64,000 nt of DNA from DASQZT01 sp035638575 (GTDB taxonomy: Bacteria > Acidobacteriota > Terriglobia > Bryobacterales > Bryobacteraceae). Shown here one piece after another: positions 8,661 through 17,279 of the stretch (within the stretch, counting starts at the first letter, position 1; the number at the start of each line of letters is the position of its first letter). Location of the stretch: assembly GCA_035638575.1 (NCBI GenBank), contig DASQZT010000095.1, forward strand, positions 1 through 64,000, in the 5' to 3' direction. The notes under the pieces were generated by a model. That model was not told the origin of the DNA. It ran no database searches and was given only the letters and a program-made list of their open reading frames with translations. The translations under genes and the position numbers were made by a program.

Positions 8661-9911
8661 TCAAACGCGGCAATACTGCGATTCCTTGGGCGCCTGGTAA
8701 GCGACCGCAAGATGTGGCGTCTCCAGGCGCGCATGGCCCCGTGCGCGCGACGTCAGGCAGCTTTCGAGCACGCCGCTCACCAGCAGCGTCCGCTCCACCG
8801 GGTACGGCGCCACACCGGTTTCGATCATCTGCTCGATCTTGTGCACCAGGCAGGCCGAGTAAGTCACATTGGGCACCGGCGAAAGGAAGAACTGCGTCGA
8901 CTGAATCTGCGGAACGCGTTTCAGCTTGGCGGCGAAATTGAAATCGCCGACTGCGCCGGTCAGCATCAGCAAGGTCGCGCTTACGCCGTCGCGGTATTCG
9001 ATGAAGTAAGCCGCGGGATTCGCAACCAGCTTGCGCACCTCGCCCGAAGCGACAAGGTCCTGCGTGCGGCCGTCGGTCACCGTCAGGCCCTGGGGCGTGT
9101 CGCTGCGGGACAGCGCCGACGTCAGCAACTCCTTCGACCAGCGGCCCTCCTCGCCCGCCTTCCACACCGCGTCGCCCTCCAGCATCTGCACGCTCTTGAC
9201 GCCGCGCTCTCCACCGCGGCGGCGCTCCAGCATGCACTGCATCGCCTCCAGGGCATGGAAGTCCATGGCGTCCGATTCGCCGGTGCCCACCATCAGCGCG
9301 CTTTCGACCTCGCAGCCGAGCGGCAACTCCAATTCCGGCAGCCGCCACGTGACCGGCAGCGCGGAGCCCGCAAGCATCGGAAATCCCAGGCGGCGCGCAT
9401 GGTCCCGCATCGCCTTGGCTTTCTCAAAGCTGAATGAAAGATGCTTGTCGTTGTACACCGGAACCGAGCGGCCTTCGGCCTCGAACACCTTCACCACCTG
9501 CTCGAAAAACTCGTAGCGGGGGTACAGGATCTGACCCTTGTCGTTGCGCGGATAGTCGCCGTGCTCGGCGATGATCAGCACCGCGTCAACCGCCAGCTTC
9601 GAGCCGCCGCAGCGCAGCGCTTCGGCAATCGTGGGATACACCTCGAATCCGAATTCCTTCGCTCGCTGCCCGCTCAAATCGTCCGGCGGCTTCTGATCCA
9701 CATAGAGCGAGGCGATCCGCACATCGGGCGTGTGCCACTCGCCGCCGAACGGATACCCCACCAGGAAACGGTCGGCCATGTGTTGCGCGTGCGACAGGTA
9801 TTTGTACACCGTCGCGATTACGGCGATGCGTTTGGTCTCGGCCTGCTGCGCCAGGACCGGCACGGTTGCGGCAGCCTGCAGGAACCCGCGTCGTGTGATG
9901 GGGCGGATCAT
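8661..9911 (-). CDS. Exported protein of unknown function, second of a paralogous pair
   Basis: 416 residues with a Tat-like leader (MIRPITRRGFLQAAATVPVLA). It shares its whole length with the gene just upstream (9913-11109): both contain ATVYKYLSHAQH-like, EHGDYPRNDKGQ-like, DKHLSF-like, ALPVTWRLP-like, GDFNFAAKL-like and AYPVERTLL-like segments. Invariant His and Asp residues suggest a hydrolase or isomerase, but I recognise no named family. The two genes are separated by one base (stop at 9913, start ATG at 9911) and should be translationally coupled. This copy has the Tat-like leader; the partner lacks one. Confidence 0.75.
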   Translation of the reverse strand: MIRPITRRGFLQAAATVPVLAQQAETKRIAVIATVYKYLSHAQHMADRFLVGYPFGGEWHTPDVRIASLYVDQKPPDDLSGQRAKEFGFEVYPTIAEALRCGGSKLAVDAVLIIAEHGDYPRNDKGQILYPRYEFFEQVVKVFEAEGRSVPVYNDKHLSFSFEKAKAMRDHARRLGFPMLAGSALPVTWRLPELELPLGCEVESALMVGTGESDAMDFHALEAMQCMLERRRGGERGVKSVQMLEGDAVWKAGEEGRWSKELLTSALSRSDTPQGLTVTDGRTQDLVASGEVRKLVANPAAYFIEYRDGVSATLLMLTGAVGDFNFAAKLKRVPQIQSTQFFLSPVPNVTYSACLVHKIEQMIETGVAPYPVERTLLVSGVLESCLTSRARGHARLETPHLAVAYQAPKESQYCRV

Positions 9912-9912
9912 G

Positions 9913-11109
9913 TCACGTCCTCCAGAACGTCGACTCGGCGGCCGCCTGGTAGCGGATCGCCAGGTGCGGCGTCTCCACGCGGGTCTGCCCCGCGAAGAGG
10001 CTGTCCACGCCGGCAGCCGTCAGTCCGGTGGTGAGCAGCGTCCGCTCCACGGGATACGCCGCCTTGCCGGTCAGAAACATCTTTTCGACATTGTTGACCT
10101 GCGGGCTGAAGAAATTCGCCAGCGTCGTGCGGCCGTCGGGCATGGGCAGGTACATCTGGGTGGAGAAAGGCTTCGCGGCGCCATCCAGGCGGGCGGCGAA
10201 ATTGAAATCGCGCACCAGGCCGTCCATCAGCATCATGGTGCACTTGATGCCGTCCTCGTGCTCGTAGCGGTAAGCCACCGGGTTCCGCGCGAGGCGCCGC
10301 ATTTCGTCCAGCGTGGGAAATACGTCGTTGAAACCGGCGCGGACGGGCGCCAGCGTGTGGCTGCGCGCCAGCGCGGCGTTCATCAGGTCGAGCGGCCACA
10401 CGGCTTGCCGGCAGGCCTCCCAGAAGCGATCGCCGCGAAAGGCCTGGAGCCACTTGACGCCGGTCTCGCCTCCCGGGCGCCGCTCCACCATCGACTGGAT
10501 GGTTTCCAGTCCGTGAAAATCGTAGCTGTCCACGCCGCCGTAACAGACGCACAACGCTTCGCTGACACGCCTGCCGGCAGGGAACTCCACCGACGGAATT
10601 CGCCAAGTGACGGGCAGGCTCGATCCGGCCATGAAGGGGAATCCCAGCTCTTTGGCGCTGTCGTACATCTGGCGCGCCCATTGCCAATTCCAGGAAAGAT
10701 GCTTGTCGCTAAACACCGGCACCGAGCGCCGGCTCGCGCGGAACACCGTCAGCATCTGCTCGAAGAACTGATAGCGCGGATATTGCACCTGCCCCTTCTC
10801 GGTCCTCGGGTAGTTGCCGTGCTCGCCGACGATCACCACGCCATCGACCGCCAGCTTCTCCGTCCCGCAGGTCAGCGTTTCGGCGATCGTGGGGTAGATT
10901 TTCATGTGCGGAAAGCGCGCCGCGCGGTTGCGGCTGAGGTCGTCGGCTCCCACCTGGTCCACGTATAGCGCCACGAGATCCATGGGCGGATGGTGGTGCG
11001 CGCCGTTCCAGCCATAGCCTTCCAGGAACCGGTCCACGATATGCTGCGCGTGCGAGTACTTCCGGTAAACGGTGGTGATCGCCGCGAGCTTGGGACGCTG
11101 CGCCTGCAT
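9913..11109 (-). CDS. Protein of unknown function, first of a paralogous pair
   Basis: 398 residues beginning MQAQRPKLAAITTVYRKYSHAQH; no signal peptide is seen with this start. The frame is open to 11286, but the sequence before 11109 overlaps the divergent dipeptidase start and has no relation to the paralogue. Shared motifs with the downstream paralogue include AITTVYxxxSHAQH, GEHGNYPRTEKGQ, VFSDKHLSW, SLPVTWRIP and DGLVRDFNFAARL. The function is unknown. The pair likely arose by tandem duplication, and because one copy appears exported and the other does not, they may have diverged in location. It is divergent from the dipeptidase gene, with starts only 34 bp apart. Confidence 0.75.
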   Translation of the reverse strand: MQAQRPKLAAITTVYRKYSHAQHIVDRFLEGYGWNGAHHHPPMDLVALYVDQVGADDLSRNRAARFPHMKIYPTIAETLTCGTEKLAVDGVVIVGEHGNYPRTEKGQVQYPRYQFFEQMLTVFRASRRSVPVFSDKHLSWNWQWARQMYDSAKELGFPFMAGSSLPVTWRIPSVEFPAGRRVSEALCVCYGGVDSYDFHGLETIQSMVERRPGGETGVKWLQAFRGDRFWEACRQAVWPLDLMNAALARSHTLAPVRAGFNDVFPTLDEMRRLARNPVAYRYEHEDGIKCTMMLMDGLVRDFNFAARLDGAAKPFSTQMYLPMPDGRTTLANFFSPQVNNVEKMFLTGKAAYPVERTLLTTGLTAAGVDSLFAGQTRVETPHLAIRYQAAAESTFWRT

Positions 11110-11133
11110 ACAAGATCCTCGAATTGCAGTTAG

Positions 11134-11139
11134 TATAAT
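11134..11139 (+). promoter_or_regulatory. Consensus -10 hexamer TATAAT in divergent intergenic gap
   Basis: A perfect TATAAT lies between the divergent starts at 11109 (minus) and 11144 (plus). No good -35 hexamer sits 16-18 nt upstream. If used for the plus-strand dipeptidase, the transcript would begin about at its GTG start, giving a leaderless or nearly leaderless message. It may be coincidental. Confidence 0.35.
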
Positions 11140-11143
11140 CCAT

Positions 11144-12358
11144 GTGCGAATCCGATGGTTCCAGCCGCTGGCGATCGTGAGCGGGTGCGCCGCCGCGGCG
11201 TGGTTGTGCGCGGGGGCGGAGGTGTCCGAACGCGCGCGATTGCTGCACCAGGGCTCCCTGGTTTTCGACGCCCACATCCACGCCATCGAGCGTGAGTTCT
11301 ATCACGGCGGGGATATCGGCCGGCGCAAGCCGGACGGCCAGTTCGACCTGCCACGCGCCCGCGAAGGCGGACTGGGCGCCATGTTCTTCTCGTTCTACGT
11401 GACCGAGGATTATTATCCGGCCCGCTTCGAGACCCGCCAGGCGCTGCGCCTGATCGACAAGTGCATCTCCCAGATCGAAGCCAACCGCGCCACGATCGAG
11501 ATCGCCCGCAACGCCACCGACGTGGAGCGGATTCACCGGGCCGGCAAAATCGCCGCCGTGCTCGACATCGAAGGCAGCTTCGACCTGGATGGCGACCCAG
11601 CCGTCATGCGCGCCTTCTACCGCCTGGGGCTGCGCTCCATGCAGCTTTCCGCCCACAACTGGGCCAGCAACTTTTCCGATTCCTGCTGCTCGCCCGCAAA
11701 GTGGCACGGCCTGAACGAGCGGGGACGCGACTGGATCCGCGAGGCCAACCGGCTGGGCATGGTGATCAACGTCTCGCACGCCTCCGATGAAGCCATCTCG
11801 CAGGCCATCGACGCCAGCAGCGACCCGGTGATCGCCACTCACCACGGGCTCCGCGAGTTCAATGACATTCCGCGCAACATGCCCGAGTGGCTGCTGAAGA
11901 AGCTCGTGGCCAAGGGCGGCATCATCGGGTTTCAGATAGGCAACGAGTTCCACAACCGCAAGCTGTTCGAGTGGCGGACCAACAACGCCGGCAAGGCGTT
12001 CTGGGACACCGGAGAGGTTGCCCGGCAAGCCCCGCTCGACATTTTCGAGATCGACAAAATCGCGGGGCGCCAGTTCCCCATGGAAGGTTACAAAGTGCCC
12101 GAAGAGCTGAAATTCGGCGTGGACGGCTGGGTCGCCGTCGTCGACCGCGCCATTCAACTGGTGGGCGAGGACCACGTCGCCTTGGGCACCGATTTCGATG
12201 GCGGGCCGACACTGCCCAAAGACATGCGCGACGTGCGCGACCTGCCCCTGATCACCGATGCCATGGTGCGCCGCGGATACTCCGACGCGCGGATCCGCAA
12301 GTTTCTCGGCGGCAACCTGCTGCGCGTCTTCCGGCAGATCACCGAGAAGGGCCGGTGA
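11144..12358 (+). CDS. Membrane dipeptidase (renal dipeptidase, peptidase family M19)
   Basis: About 404 residues from a GTG start that gives a signal peptide (RIRWFQPLAIVSGCAAAAWLCAGA). The M19 TIM-barrel metal ligands can be placed: DAHIH (His44, His46 where HxD is usual), Glu143 in DIEGSF, His212 in VSHAS, His233/234 in ATHHG, and Asp in GTDFDGG near the C-terminus. Family role: zinc-dependent hydrolysis of dipeptides, here probably periplasmic. The frame is open from 11072, but that start would lie inside the divergent gene; a second GTG at 11177 would cut the signal peptide. The His in place of the second-ligand Asp is a common bacterial variant. Confidence 0.85.
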   Translation: MRIRWFQPLAIVSGCAAAAWLCAGAEVSERARLLHQGSLVFDAHIHAIEREFYHGGDIGRRKPDGQFDLPRAREGGLGAMFFSFYVTEDYYPARFETRQALRLIDKCISQIEANRATIEIARNATDVERIHRAGKIAAVLDIEGSFDLDGDPAVMRAFYRLGLRSMQLSAHNWASNFSDSCCSPAKWHGLNERGRDWIREANRLGMVINVSHASDEAISQAIDASSDPVIATHHGLREFNDIPRNMPEWLLKKLVAKGGIIGFQIGNEFHNRKLFEWRTNNAGKAFWDTGEVARQAPLDIFEIDKIAGRQFPMEGYKVPEELKFGVDGWVAVVDRAIQLVGEDHVALGTDFDGGPTLPKDMRDVRDLPLITDAMVRRGYSDARIRKFLGGNLLRVFRQITEKGR

Positions 12359-12431
12359 GCGGGCCGGCATGACACAAACGTGACCGATCCGGGAACGAAC
12401 CGGTAATGCCGGAGTGTACAATCAGGGTAGA

Positions 12432-14330
12432 ATGACGCCACCGGACAAGTGGCTCAAACCGCCTGGAACCCTGCTGGTCATTCTCTTCCTGCTCACCCTG
12501 GTTTCCGTTTCGGCATTGGCATGGTTCGGCTGGAAACTGCTCGACCAGGAGCGCATCGTCGAGACCCAGCGGGCGCAGGAACGGCTGGAGCAGACGGCAG
12601 ATCAGATTTCCGCCACGCTGCGCGGGGCCCTGGCCGAAACCGGCGAACGGCTCAGCGCGTGGGTGGTAGCGCCGCCCGCCGATGGCGAGCCGCGCGAAGG
12701 CCTGCTGCTGCTCCTGAAGGAGAACAACCTCGCCGCTACGCCTTCCAACCGGCTGCTGTACTATCCGCTGCCGTCGCCCGACCCCGAAGCCCGGCCGGCC
12801 GTCTTCGCGGAAGGCGAGGCGCTGGAGTTTCTACAGGCCAAACCCGCCGGGGCGGCCGAGTGGTACCAGCACCTCGCGGGGTCTGACGTCGCGGCGGTCC
12901 GCGCGGGCGCTCTGCTGCGACTGGGCAGAGTCCTGCGCAACACCGGGCGGATTGCCGAGAGCCGCGCGGCGTACGCGAAGCTGGCGGACGTCGCCGGCGC
13001 CCGCGTGGCAGGAGTGCCTGCCGGGCTGGTGGCGCGGCATGCCCAATGCGAGCTGTCGGGCAGCAGGTCCTGCGCCGAAGCTCTGCGCCACGATCTGCTG
13101 GCCGCTCGCTGGCGGCTCACGCGCGGGCAATTCGAGTTCTACTGGTCGGAGGCCTCGCGCCTCGCGGGCCGCGCGGACCAACCGCCGGCCGAGGCCATCG
13201 CGCTCGCCGAAGCCGCGGCCATGGTTTGGGAAGGCCGCAAGAACGACCCCGGAGTGCGCGGGCAGCAGACGGTGTGGATCAACGACCAGCCGTTCTTTTT
13301 CATCTGGCGCGGCACACTCGACTGGCGCGCCGTCCTGATCACCAAACCGGATGCCATCCTCAAGCAGATCGCCTCGGGCGACGAGGTGGCGTGCGCGGCG
13401 GTAGACGCCGAGGGCCGCATCCTCGCCGGGCACAAAAGCGGTAAGGGCGCCGCAGTCCGCACCTCCGCCGAAAGCCAGGTCCCCTGGACCCTGTATGTGA
13501 CGCGGGCCCACCCCATGGACGAAGCCGGTATGCTGTCCCGCCGGCGATTCCTCATGCTCGGCATGGCCCTGATGGTGCTGTTCCTGCTAGGTTGCACCTA
13601 CTTCATTGCGCGGGCCATCCGCCGTGAGGCCGAAGTGGCGCGCATGCAGTCGGACTTCGTGTCGGCGGTCTCGCACGAGTTCCGCTCGCCGCTCACTTCC
13701 CTGCGGCAGCTTTCGGAGATCCTGGCGTTCGGACGGGTTCCCTCCGAGGAGCGCCGCCAGGTGTACTACGAGACCATGATGGGCGAAACGGCGCGCTTGC
13801 AGCGGCTGGTCGAGGCGCTGCTGAATTTCGGCAGGATGGAAGCGGGAGCGCGCTTGTACCGTTTCGAAGAGCTGGACACGGCCTCGCTGGTGCAGAAGGT
13901 GGTCGCCGAGTTCGAGCCGCAGATTTCCGGATTGGGCCGGCACATCGAAATGAAGGGAGAGCCCGCGCCGTGCACCATCGAAGGCGACCCCGAAGCCATC
14001 TCCGTGGCGCTGCGGAACCTGGTGGACAACGCTCTCAAATACTCGCCCGGCCACCCCACGGTCTGGGTCGAATGGGGCGTGGAGAAAGAATTCGTGGCCA
14101 TCCGGGTGCGCGATCAAGGCCCGGGCGTGGCCGAATCCGAGAAGAAGGCCATCTTCCGGAAATTCGTCCGGGGCAGCGCGGCGGCGGCCGCCAACGTGAA
14201 AGGTTCGGGAGTCGGGCTGGCCATGGTGCGCGATATCGTGGTGGCGCATCGCGGAGGAGTTACGGTGGCGAGCGCGCCCGGGCAGGGGAGCACCTTCACC
14301 ATGTGGCTGCCGGCGGCGGGGCGCGCATGA
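12432..14330 (+). CDS. Sensor histidine kinase
   Basis: 632 residues. TM1 is at about 14-34; a large (about 335-residue) periplasmic region rich in Arg/Ala helices follows, then TM2 (about 373-395). The cytoplasmic kinase core has the H-box VSHEFRSPLTSL with phospho-acceptor His415, N-box LRNLVDNALKY, G1 DQGPGV, F-box FRKFVRG and G2 GSGVGLAMV. Its stop codon overlaps the ATG of the response regulator (ATGA at 14327-14330), so the two are co-translated and form a cognate pair. The periplasmic sensor is not a recognised PAS/Cache domain by eye, and the signal is unknown. Confidence 0.92.
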   Translation: MTPPDKWLKPPGTLLVILFLLTLVSVSALAWFGWKLLDQERIVETQRAQERLEQTADQISATLRGALAETGERLSAWVVAPPADGEPREGLLLLLKENNLAATPSNRLLYYPLPSPDPEARPAVFAEGEALEFLQAKPAGAAEWYQHLAGSDVAAVRAGALLRLGRVLRNTGRIAESRAAYAKLADVAGARVAGVPAGLVARHAQCELSGSRSCAEALRHDLLAARWRLTRGQFEFYWSEASRLAGRADQPPAEAIALAEAAAMVWEGRKNDPGVRGQQTVWINDQPFFFIWRGTLDWRAVLITKPDAILKQIASGDEVACAAVDAEGRILAGHKSGKGAAVRTSAESQVPWTLYVTRAHPMDEAGMLSRRRFLMLGMALMVLFLLGCTYFIARAIRREAEVARMQSDFVSAVSHEFRSPLTSLRQLSEILAFGRVPSEERRQVYYETMMGETARLQRLVEALLNFGRMEAGARLYRFEELDTASLVQKVVAEFEPQISGLGRHIEMKGEPAPCTIEGDPEAISVALRNLVDNALKYSPGHPTVWVEWGVEKEFVAIRVRDQGPGVAESEKKAIFRKFVRGSAAAAANVKGSGVGLAMVRDIVVAHRGGVTVASAPGQGSTFTMWLPAAGRA

Positions 14331-15004
14331 CCCGCATCCTGGTGGTCGAGGACGAGCCGGCCATCGCGCTTGGCCTGGAAGACGACCTGCGCATGGAGGG
14401 CTACGAGGTCGAAGTGGTGAGCGATGGGATCGTGGCCATCCGCGCGGCCAGGGAGAAGGCGTTCGACATGATCCTGCTCGACATCATGCTGCCCGGCAAA
14501 GACGGCTTCGAGGTCTGCCGCGAATTGCGCCGCTCCGGCGTCCGCACCCCGATCCTGATGCTCACCGCAAAAACCGAGGAGTCCCAGAAAGTGATGGGGC
14601 TCGAGCTGGGCGCGGACGATTACGTCACCAAGCCGTTCGGCACCCGGGAGCTGCGCGCGCGCATCAAGGCGCTATTACGGCGGGCTTCGGGCGAGCCCGA
14701 GACCGATGTGTATGGCTTCGGCGATGTGGAAGTGGATTTCCAGCGCGGCGAACTGCGCAGGGCCGGCCAGCCGGTGGAGCTGACGCCCATCGAATTCAAG
14801 CTCATGCTGTTGTTCATCCGCTCGCGGGGGCGCGTGCTGAGCCGCGAGCGGCTGCTGGCGGGCGCCTGGGGGCCGGACACCTTCGCCAGCGACCGCATCG
14901 TGGACAACCACATCGCCAACCTCCGCAAGAAGATCGAGCCCGACCCCGCCAACCCGCGCTATCTGCGCAACCTGAGGGGCCTCGGCTATCGGTTTGATGG
15001 TTGA
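14327..15004 (+). CDS. Response regulator, OmpR/PhoB family
   Basis: 225 residues. The receiver domain (1-115) has the acidic pocket (Glu8-Asp9), phosphorylation site Asp52 in LLDIMLPG, and Lys near 103 in DDYVTKPF. A winged-helix DNA-binding domain follows (about 130-225: VELTPIEFKLMLLFIRS...RGLGYRFDG). It starts inside the kinase stop codon. Expected role: transcriptional regulator phosphorylated by the adjacent kinase. The following TPR gene begins one base after its stop, so that gene belongs to the operon and may be related to the response. Confidence 0.93.
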   Translation: MTRILVVEDEPAIALGLEDDLRMEGYEVEVVSDGIVAIRAAREKAFDMILLDIMLPGKDGFEVCRELRRSGVRTPILMLTAKTEESQKVMGLELGADDYVTKPFGTRELRARIKALLRRASGEPETDVYGFGDVEVDFQRGELRRAGQPVELTPIEFKLMLLFIRSRGRVLSRERLLAGAWGPDTFASDRIVDNHIANLRKKIEPDPANPRYLRNLRGLGYRFDG

Positions 15005-15005
15005 A

Positions 15006-15893
15006 ATGTTACGCAAATCTGACACTTCCGCGACCGCATCCACGCATTGGTTCCGTAAGCTCGGAATCGTGATGGTGATGGCGGTGGCCCTGGCGCTGGC
15101 GGGGGCGTCCTCGGGGCTCGGTGGCGCCGATACCGGGGAAATGCATTTGGAAGCCGCCGTTCACCGCGAGATTGTCTTGGGCGACCTGAAAGGCGCGATG
15201 GAGCAGTACCGGGCCGTCCTGGCGCAATCAGGCAAGTCGCGGGCTATCGCCGCGCGGGCGCTTTTCGGCATCGGCCAATGCCAGGAAAAATCGGGACGCC
15301 GCAACGAGGCGCGCACCACGTACACGCGCCTGGTGAACGAGTACAGCGATCAGCCCGAGACCGTGGCGCGCGCGCGGGCGCAGCTGGCCGGTTGGGAGGA
15401 CCCCCTGCCGGGCCCCCGCAATCTCAAGTTCGAGCAGGGCGTGCCCGGGAAAGTGCCGCCGGGATGGTTCGTGCCGGCGCTGCCCAAGGATGCCGATTAC
15501 CTCGCGGAGTTGCGCCGCAAAGGCTGCCGCAGCGAGTCGGGATGTGCCGTGGTCCTGGTGCCGGCCAATGCGCCGAGCGCGTTCGGAAACCTGATGCAGA
15601 GCTTCAGTGCGGCGGCGTACGCCGGCAAGACCGTGCGCCTGCGCGCCTGGCTTCGCCTGGAATCGTCGGATCCCGGGGACCGCGCGCAGATGTGGCTGAG
15701 CGTTGACCGCGCCAATCGCCAGAAAGGCTCCAACATCGTCGACCGGCCCGTCTTGTCGGCCGAGTGGACGCGATGCGAGATTGTCAGCCCGATCGAGCGG
15801 GACGCCACCTTCATCAATTTCGGTGTCTCGTCGGTGGGCAGGGGACGCGTCTGGGTGGACGGCGTCTCGTTTGAAGTAATACCGAAACAGTAG
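15006..15893 (+). CDS. Exported TPR-containing protein with C-terminal carbohydrate-binding-like domain
   Basis: 295 residues from the ATG at 15006 (an in-frame ATG at 14997 overlaps the regulator). A membrane-targeting segment (LGIVMVMAVALALAGASSG, about 20-40) precedes two TPR-like helical repeats (about 50-125: ALFGIGQCQEKSGRRNEARTTYTRLV). A C-terminal beta-rich region (about 135-295: VPPGWFVP...RLRAWLRLES...VWVDGVSFEVI) resembles a jelly-roll carbohydrate-binding module in layout, with the WVDGVSFEV ending typical of such folds. Function unknown. Its position one base after the response regulator suggests it shares the kinase operon, perhaps as an envelope accessory. Confidence 0.7.
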   Translation: MLRKSDTSATASTHWFRKLGIVMVMAVALALAGASSGLGGADTGEMHLEAAVHREIVLGDLKGAMEQYRAVLAQSGKSRAIAARALFGIGQCQEKSGRRNEARTTYTRLVNEYSDQPETVARARAQLAGWEDPLPGPRNLKFEQGVPGKVPPGWFVPALPKDADYLAELRRKGCRSESGCAVVLVPANAPSAFGNLMQSFSAAAYAGKTVRLRAWLRLESSDPGDRAQMWLSVDRANRQKGSNIVDRPVLSAEWTRCEIVSPIERDATFINFGVSSVGRGRVWVDGVSFEVIPKQ

Positions 15894-15926
15894 GACAGGC
15901 CGGCCGCATTTCCGGACCGCCTGTCC
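15893..15926 (+). terminator. GC-rich hairpin after the two-component operon
   Basis: GGACAGGC (15893-15900) pairs with GCCTGTCC (15919-15926) around an 18-nt loop. No T run follows, so it is at most a partial or Rho-assisted terminator. It also lies just upstream of the strong ribosome-binding site of the next gene. Confidence 0.3.
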
Positions 15927-15945
15927 GCCTCAAAAGGAGAAACCA

Positions 15946-17271
15946 GTGAAGAACTGTCTTCGATCGCTATTGGTGTGCGCCATCGCCGCCTCTTTCTGCG
16001 CAGCCCAAACGCAGAAGAAATACAAAGACCAGGGCGAGTACGACATTTATAACGAAGTCACCAAGGACCTGGTCGCCAACAACTTCTCCAAAGCGCTTGC
16101 CGACCTCGATACCTGGCAGCAGAAATACGCCGAATCGGAATTCAGAGACGACCGCCAGCTTCTCTACGTCCAGTCCTACGTCGGAGCGAAGCAGCCGGCC
16201 AAAGCTGTCGAGGCGGCCCGCGACCTGCTGTCGCGAGGCGTCGATGCGCTTGCCCCGGCCAACGCCGTGAAGCTCCTCTTCTCGACCGCCGTGGCCATCC
16301 AGCAGATTCCCGAGCCGACACCCGAACAGCTCGAAATCGGAGACAAAGCCGCGCGCGCGTTGCTGACCTACGACAAGAAGCCCGAAGGCCTCGGCGACGA
16401 CTCCTGGACCCAGGCCCGCGGTCAGTTGCAATCGGCCGCGCGCGGCGCGTTGATCTACGTGTCCCTGTTTCCGGGCACCGTAGCCATGAAGAAGAACGAC
16501 TGCGCCGCCGCGGAGACGGCGTTCCAGAGGGCCTTGGCGGACAATCCCGACAGCGCGCAAGCTGCCTGGTATTTGGGGACCGCCGAGTTGTGCCTGTATC
16601 GCAAGGCCCAGCCGGAGAAGGCGCCGATCGCTCTCTACGAATTCGCCCGCGCCTCCAGCGTCGATCCGGCAAAAGGCATGGTGGATCCGAAATGGCAGCA
16701 GGGCACCGTCGAGCCGTACCTGGAGAAGGTTTACGCCTCGTACCACGGCCCGGATGCCGAGGGGCTGAAGCAGTTGAAGGAGGTCGCCGCGCTGTCCCCT
16801 CTTCCGCCGGCGGACTTCAAGATCAAATCGGTGACTCAGATCGCCCAGGAGAAAGAGGCGCAGTTCGAAGCCGGCAATCCGCAACTGGCGCTGTGGCTGA
16901 AGATCAAAGCCGCGCTGGCCGACGCCAATGGCGAACAGTATTTCAACTCCACCCTGAAGGATTCCGCCGTGCCGCAGTTGAAAGGCGTGCTGGTGGAGGC
17001 CCGGCCGGCCTGCCGTCCGAAAGAGCTGCTGGTGGCGGTTCCCCTGCCAGACAACCCCCAGGCCACCCAGGCCGAAATCAAGCTGGCGCTCGACAAGCCG
17101 CTCTCCGGAAAACCGGAGCCCAGCACGGAGTTCCACTGGGAAGGCGTCCCGTCGGCATTCACGGCGAACCCCTTCCTGCTGACCATGGAGACAGAGACCG
17201 CCAAGATCGACGGACTGAAAACCGCCCCATGCGCGGCTGTGGTGGCGAAGAAGGCGCCTGCCAAGAAGTAG
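15946..17271 (+). CDS. Exported TPR-like protein of unknown function
   Basis: 441 residues from a GTG preceded by AAAGGAG at 15932-15938. A signal peptide (MKNCLRSLLVCAIAASFCAAQ) is followed by helical repeats: about 35-60 (NNFSKALADLDTWQQKYAESEF), 65-110, and a clear TPR at about 185-215 (CAAAETAFQRALADNPDSAQAAWYLGTAEL). The C-terminal third has a beta-rich stretch (FHWEGVPSAFTANPFLLTMETETAKIDGL) and a Lys/Ala-rich tail. Such proteins are common in acidobacteria, probably periplasmic scaffolds; no specific role is evident. It may be transcribed with the two-component genes, though a hairpin lies between. Confidence 0.75.
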   Translation: MKNCLRSLLVCAIAASFCAAQTQKKYKDQGEYDIYNEVTKDLVANNFSKALADLDTWQQKYAESEFRDDRQLLYVQSYVGAKQPAKAVEAARDLLSRGVDALAPANAVKLLFSTAVAIQQIPEPTPEQLEIGDKAARALLTYDKKPEGLGDDSWTQARGQLQSAARGALIYVSLFPGTVAMKKNDCAAAETAFQRALADNPDSAQAAWYLGTAELCLYRKAQPEKAPIALYEFARASSVDPAKGMVDPKWQQGTVEPYLEKVYASYHGPDAEGLKQLKEVAALSPLPPADFKIKSVTQIAQEKEAQFEAGNPQLALWLKIKAALADANGEQYFNSTLKDSAVPQLKGVLVEARPACRPKELLVAVPLPDNPQATQAEIKLALDKPLSGKPEPSTEFHWEGVPSAFTANPFLLTMETETAKIDGLKTAPCAAVVAKKAPAKK

Positions 17272-17279
17272 GCGCGGTC

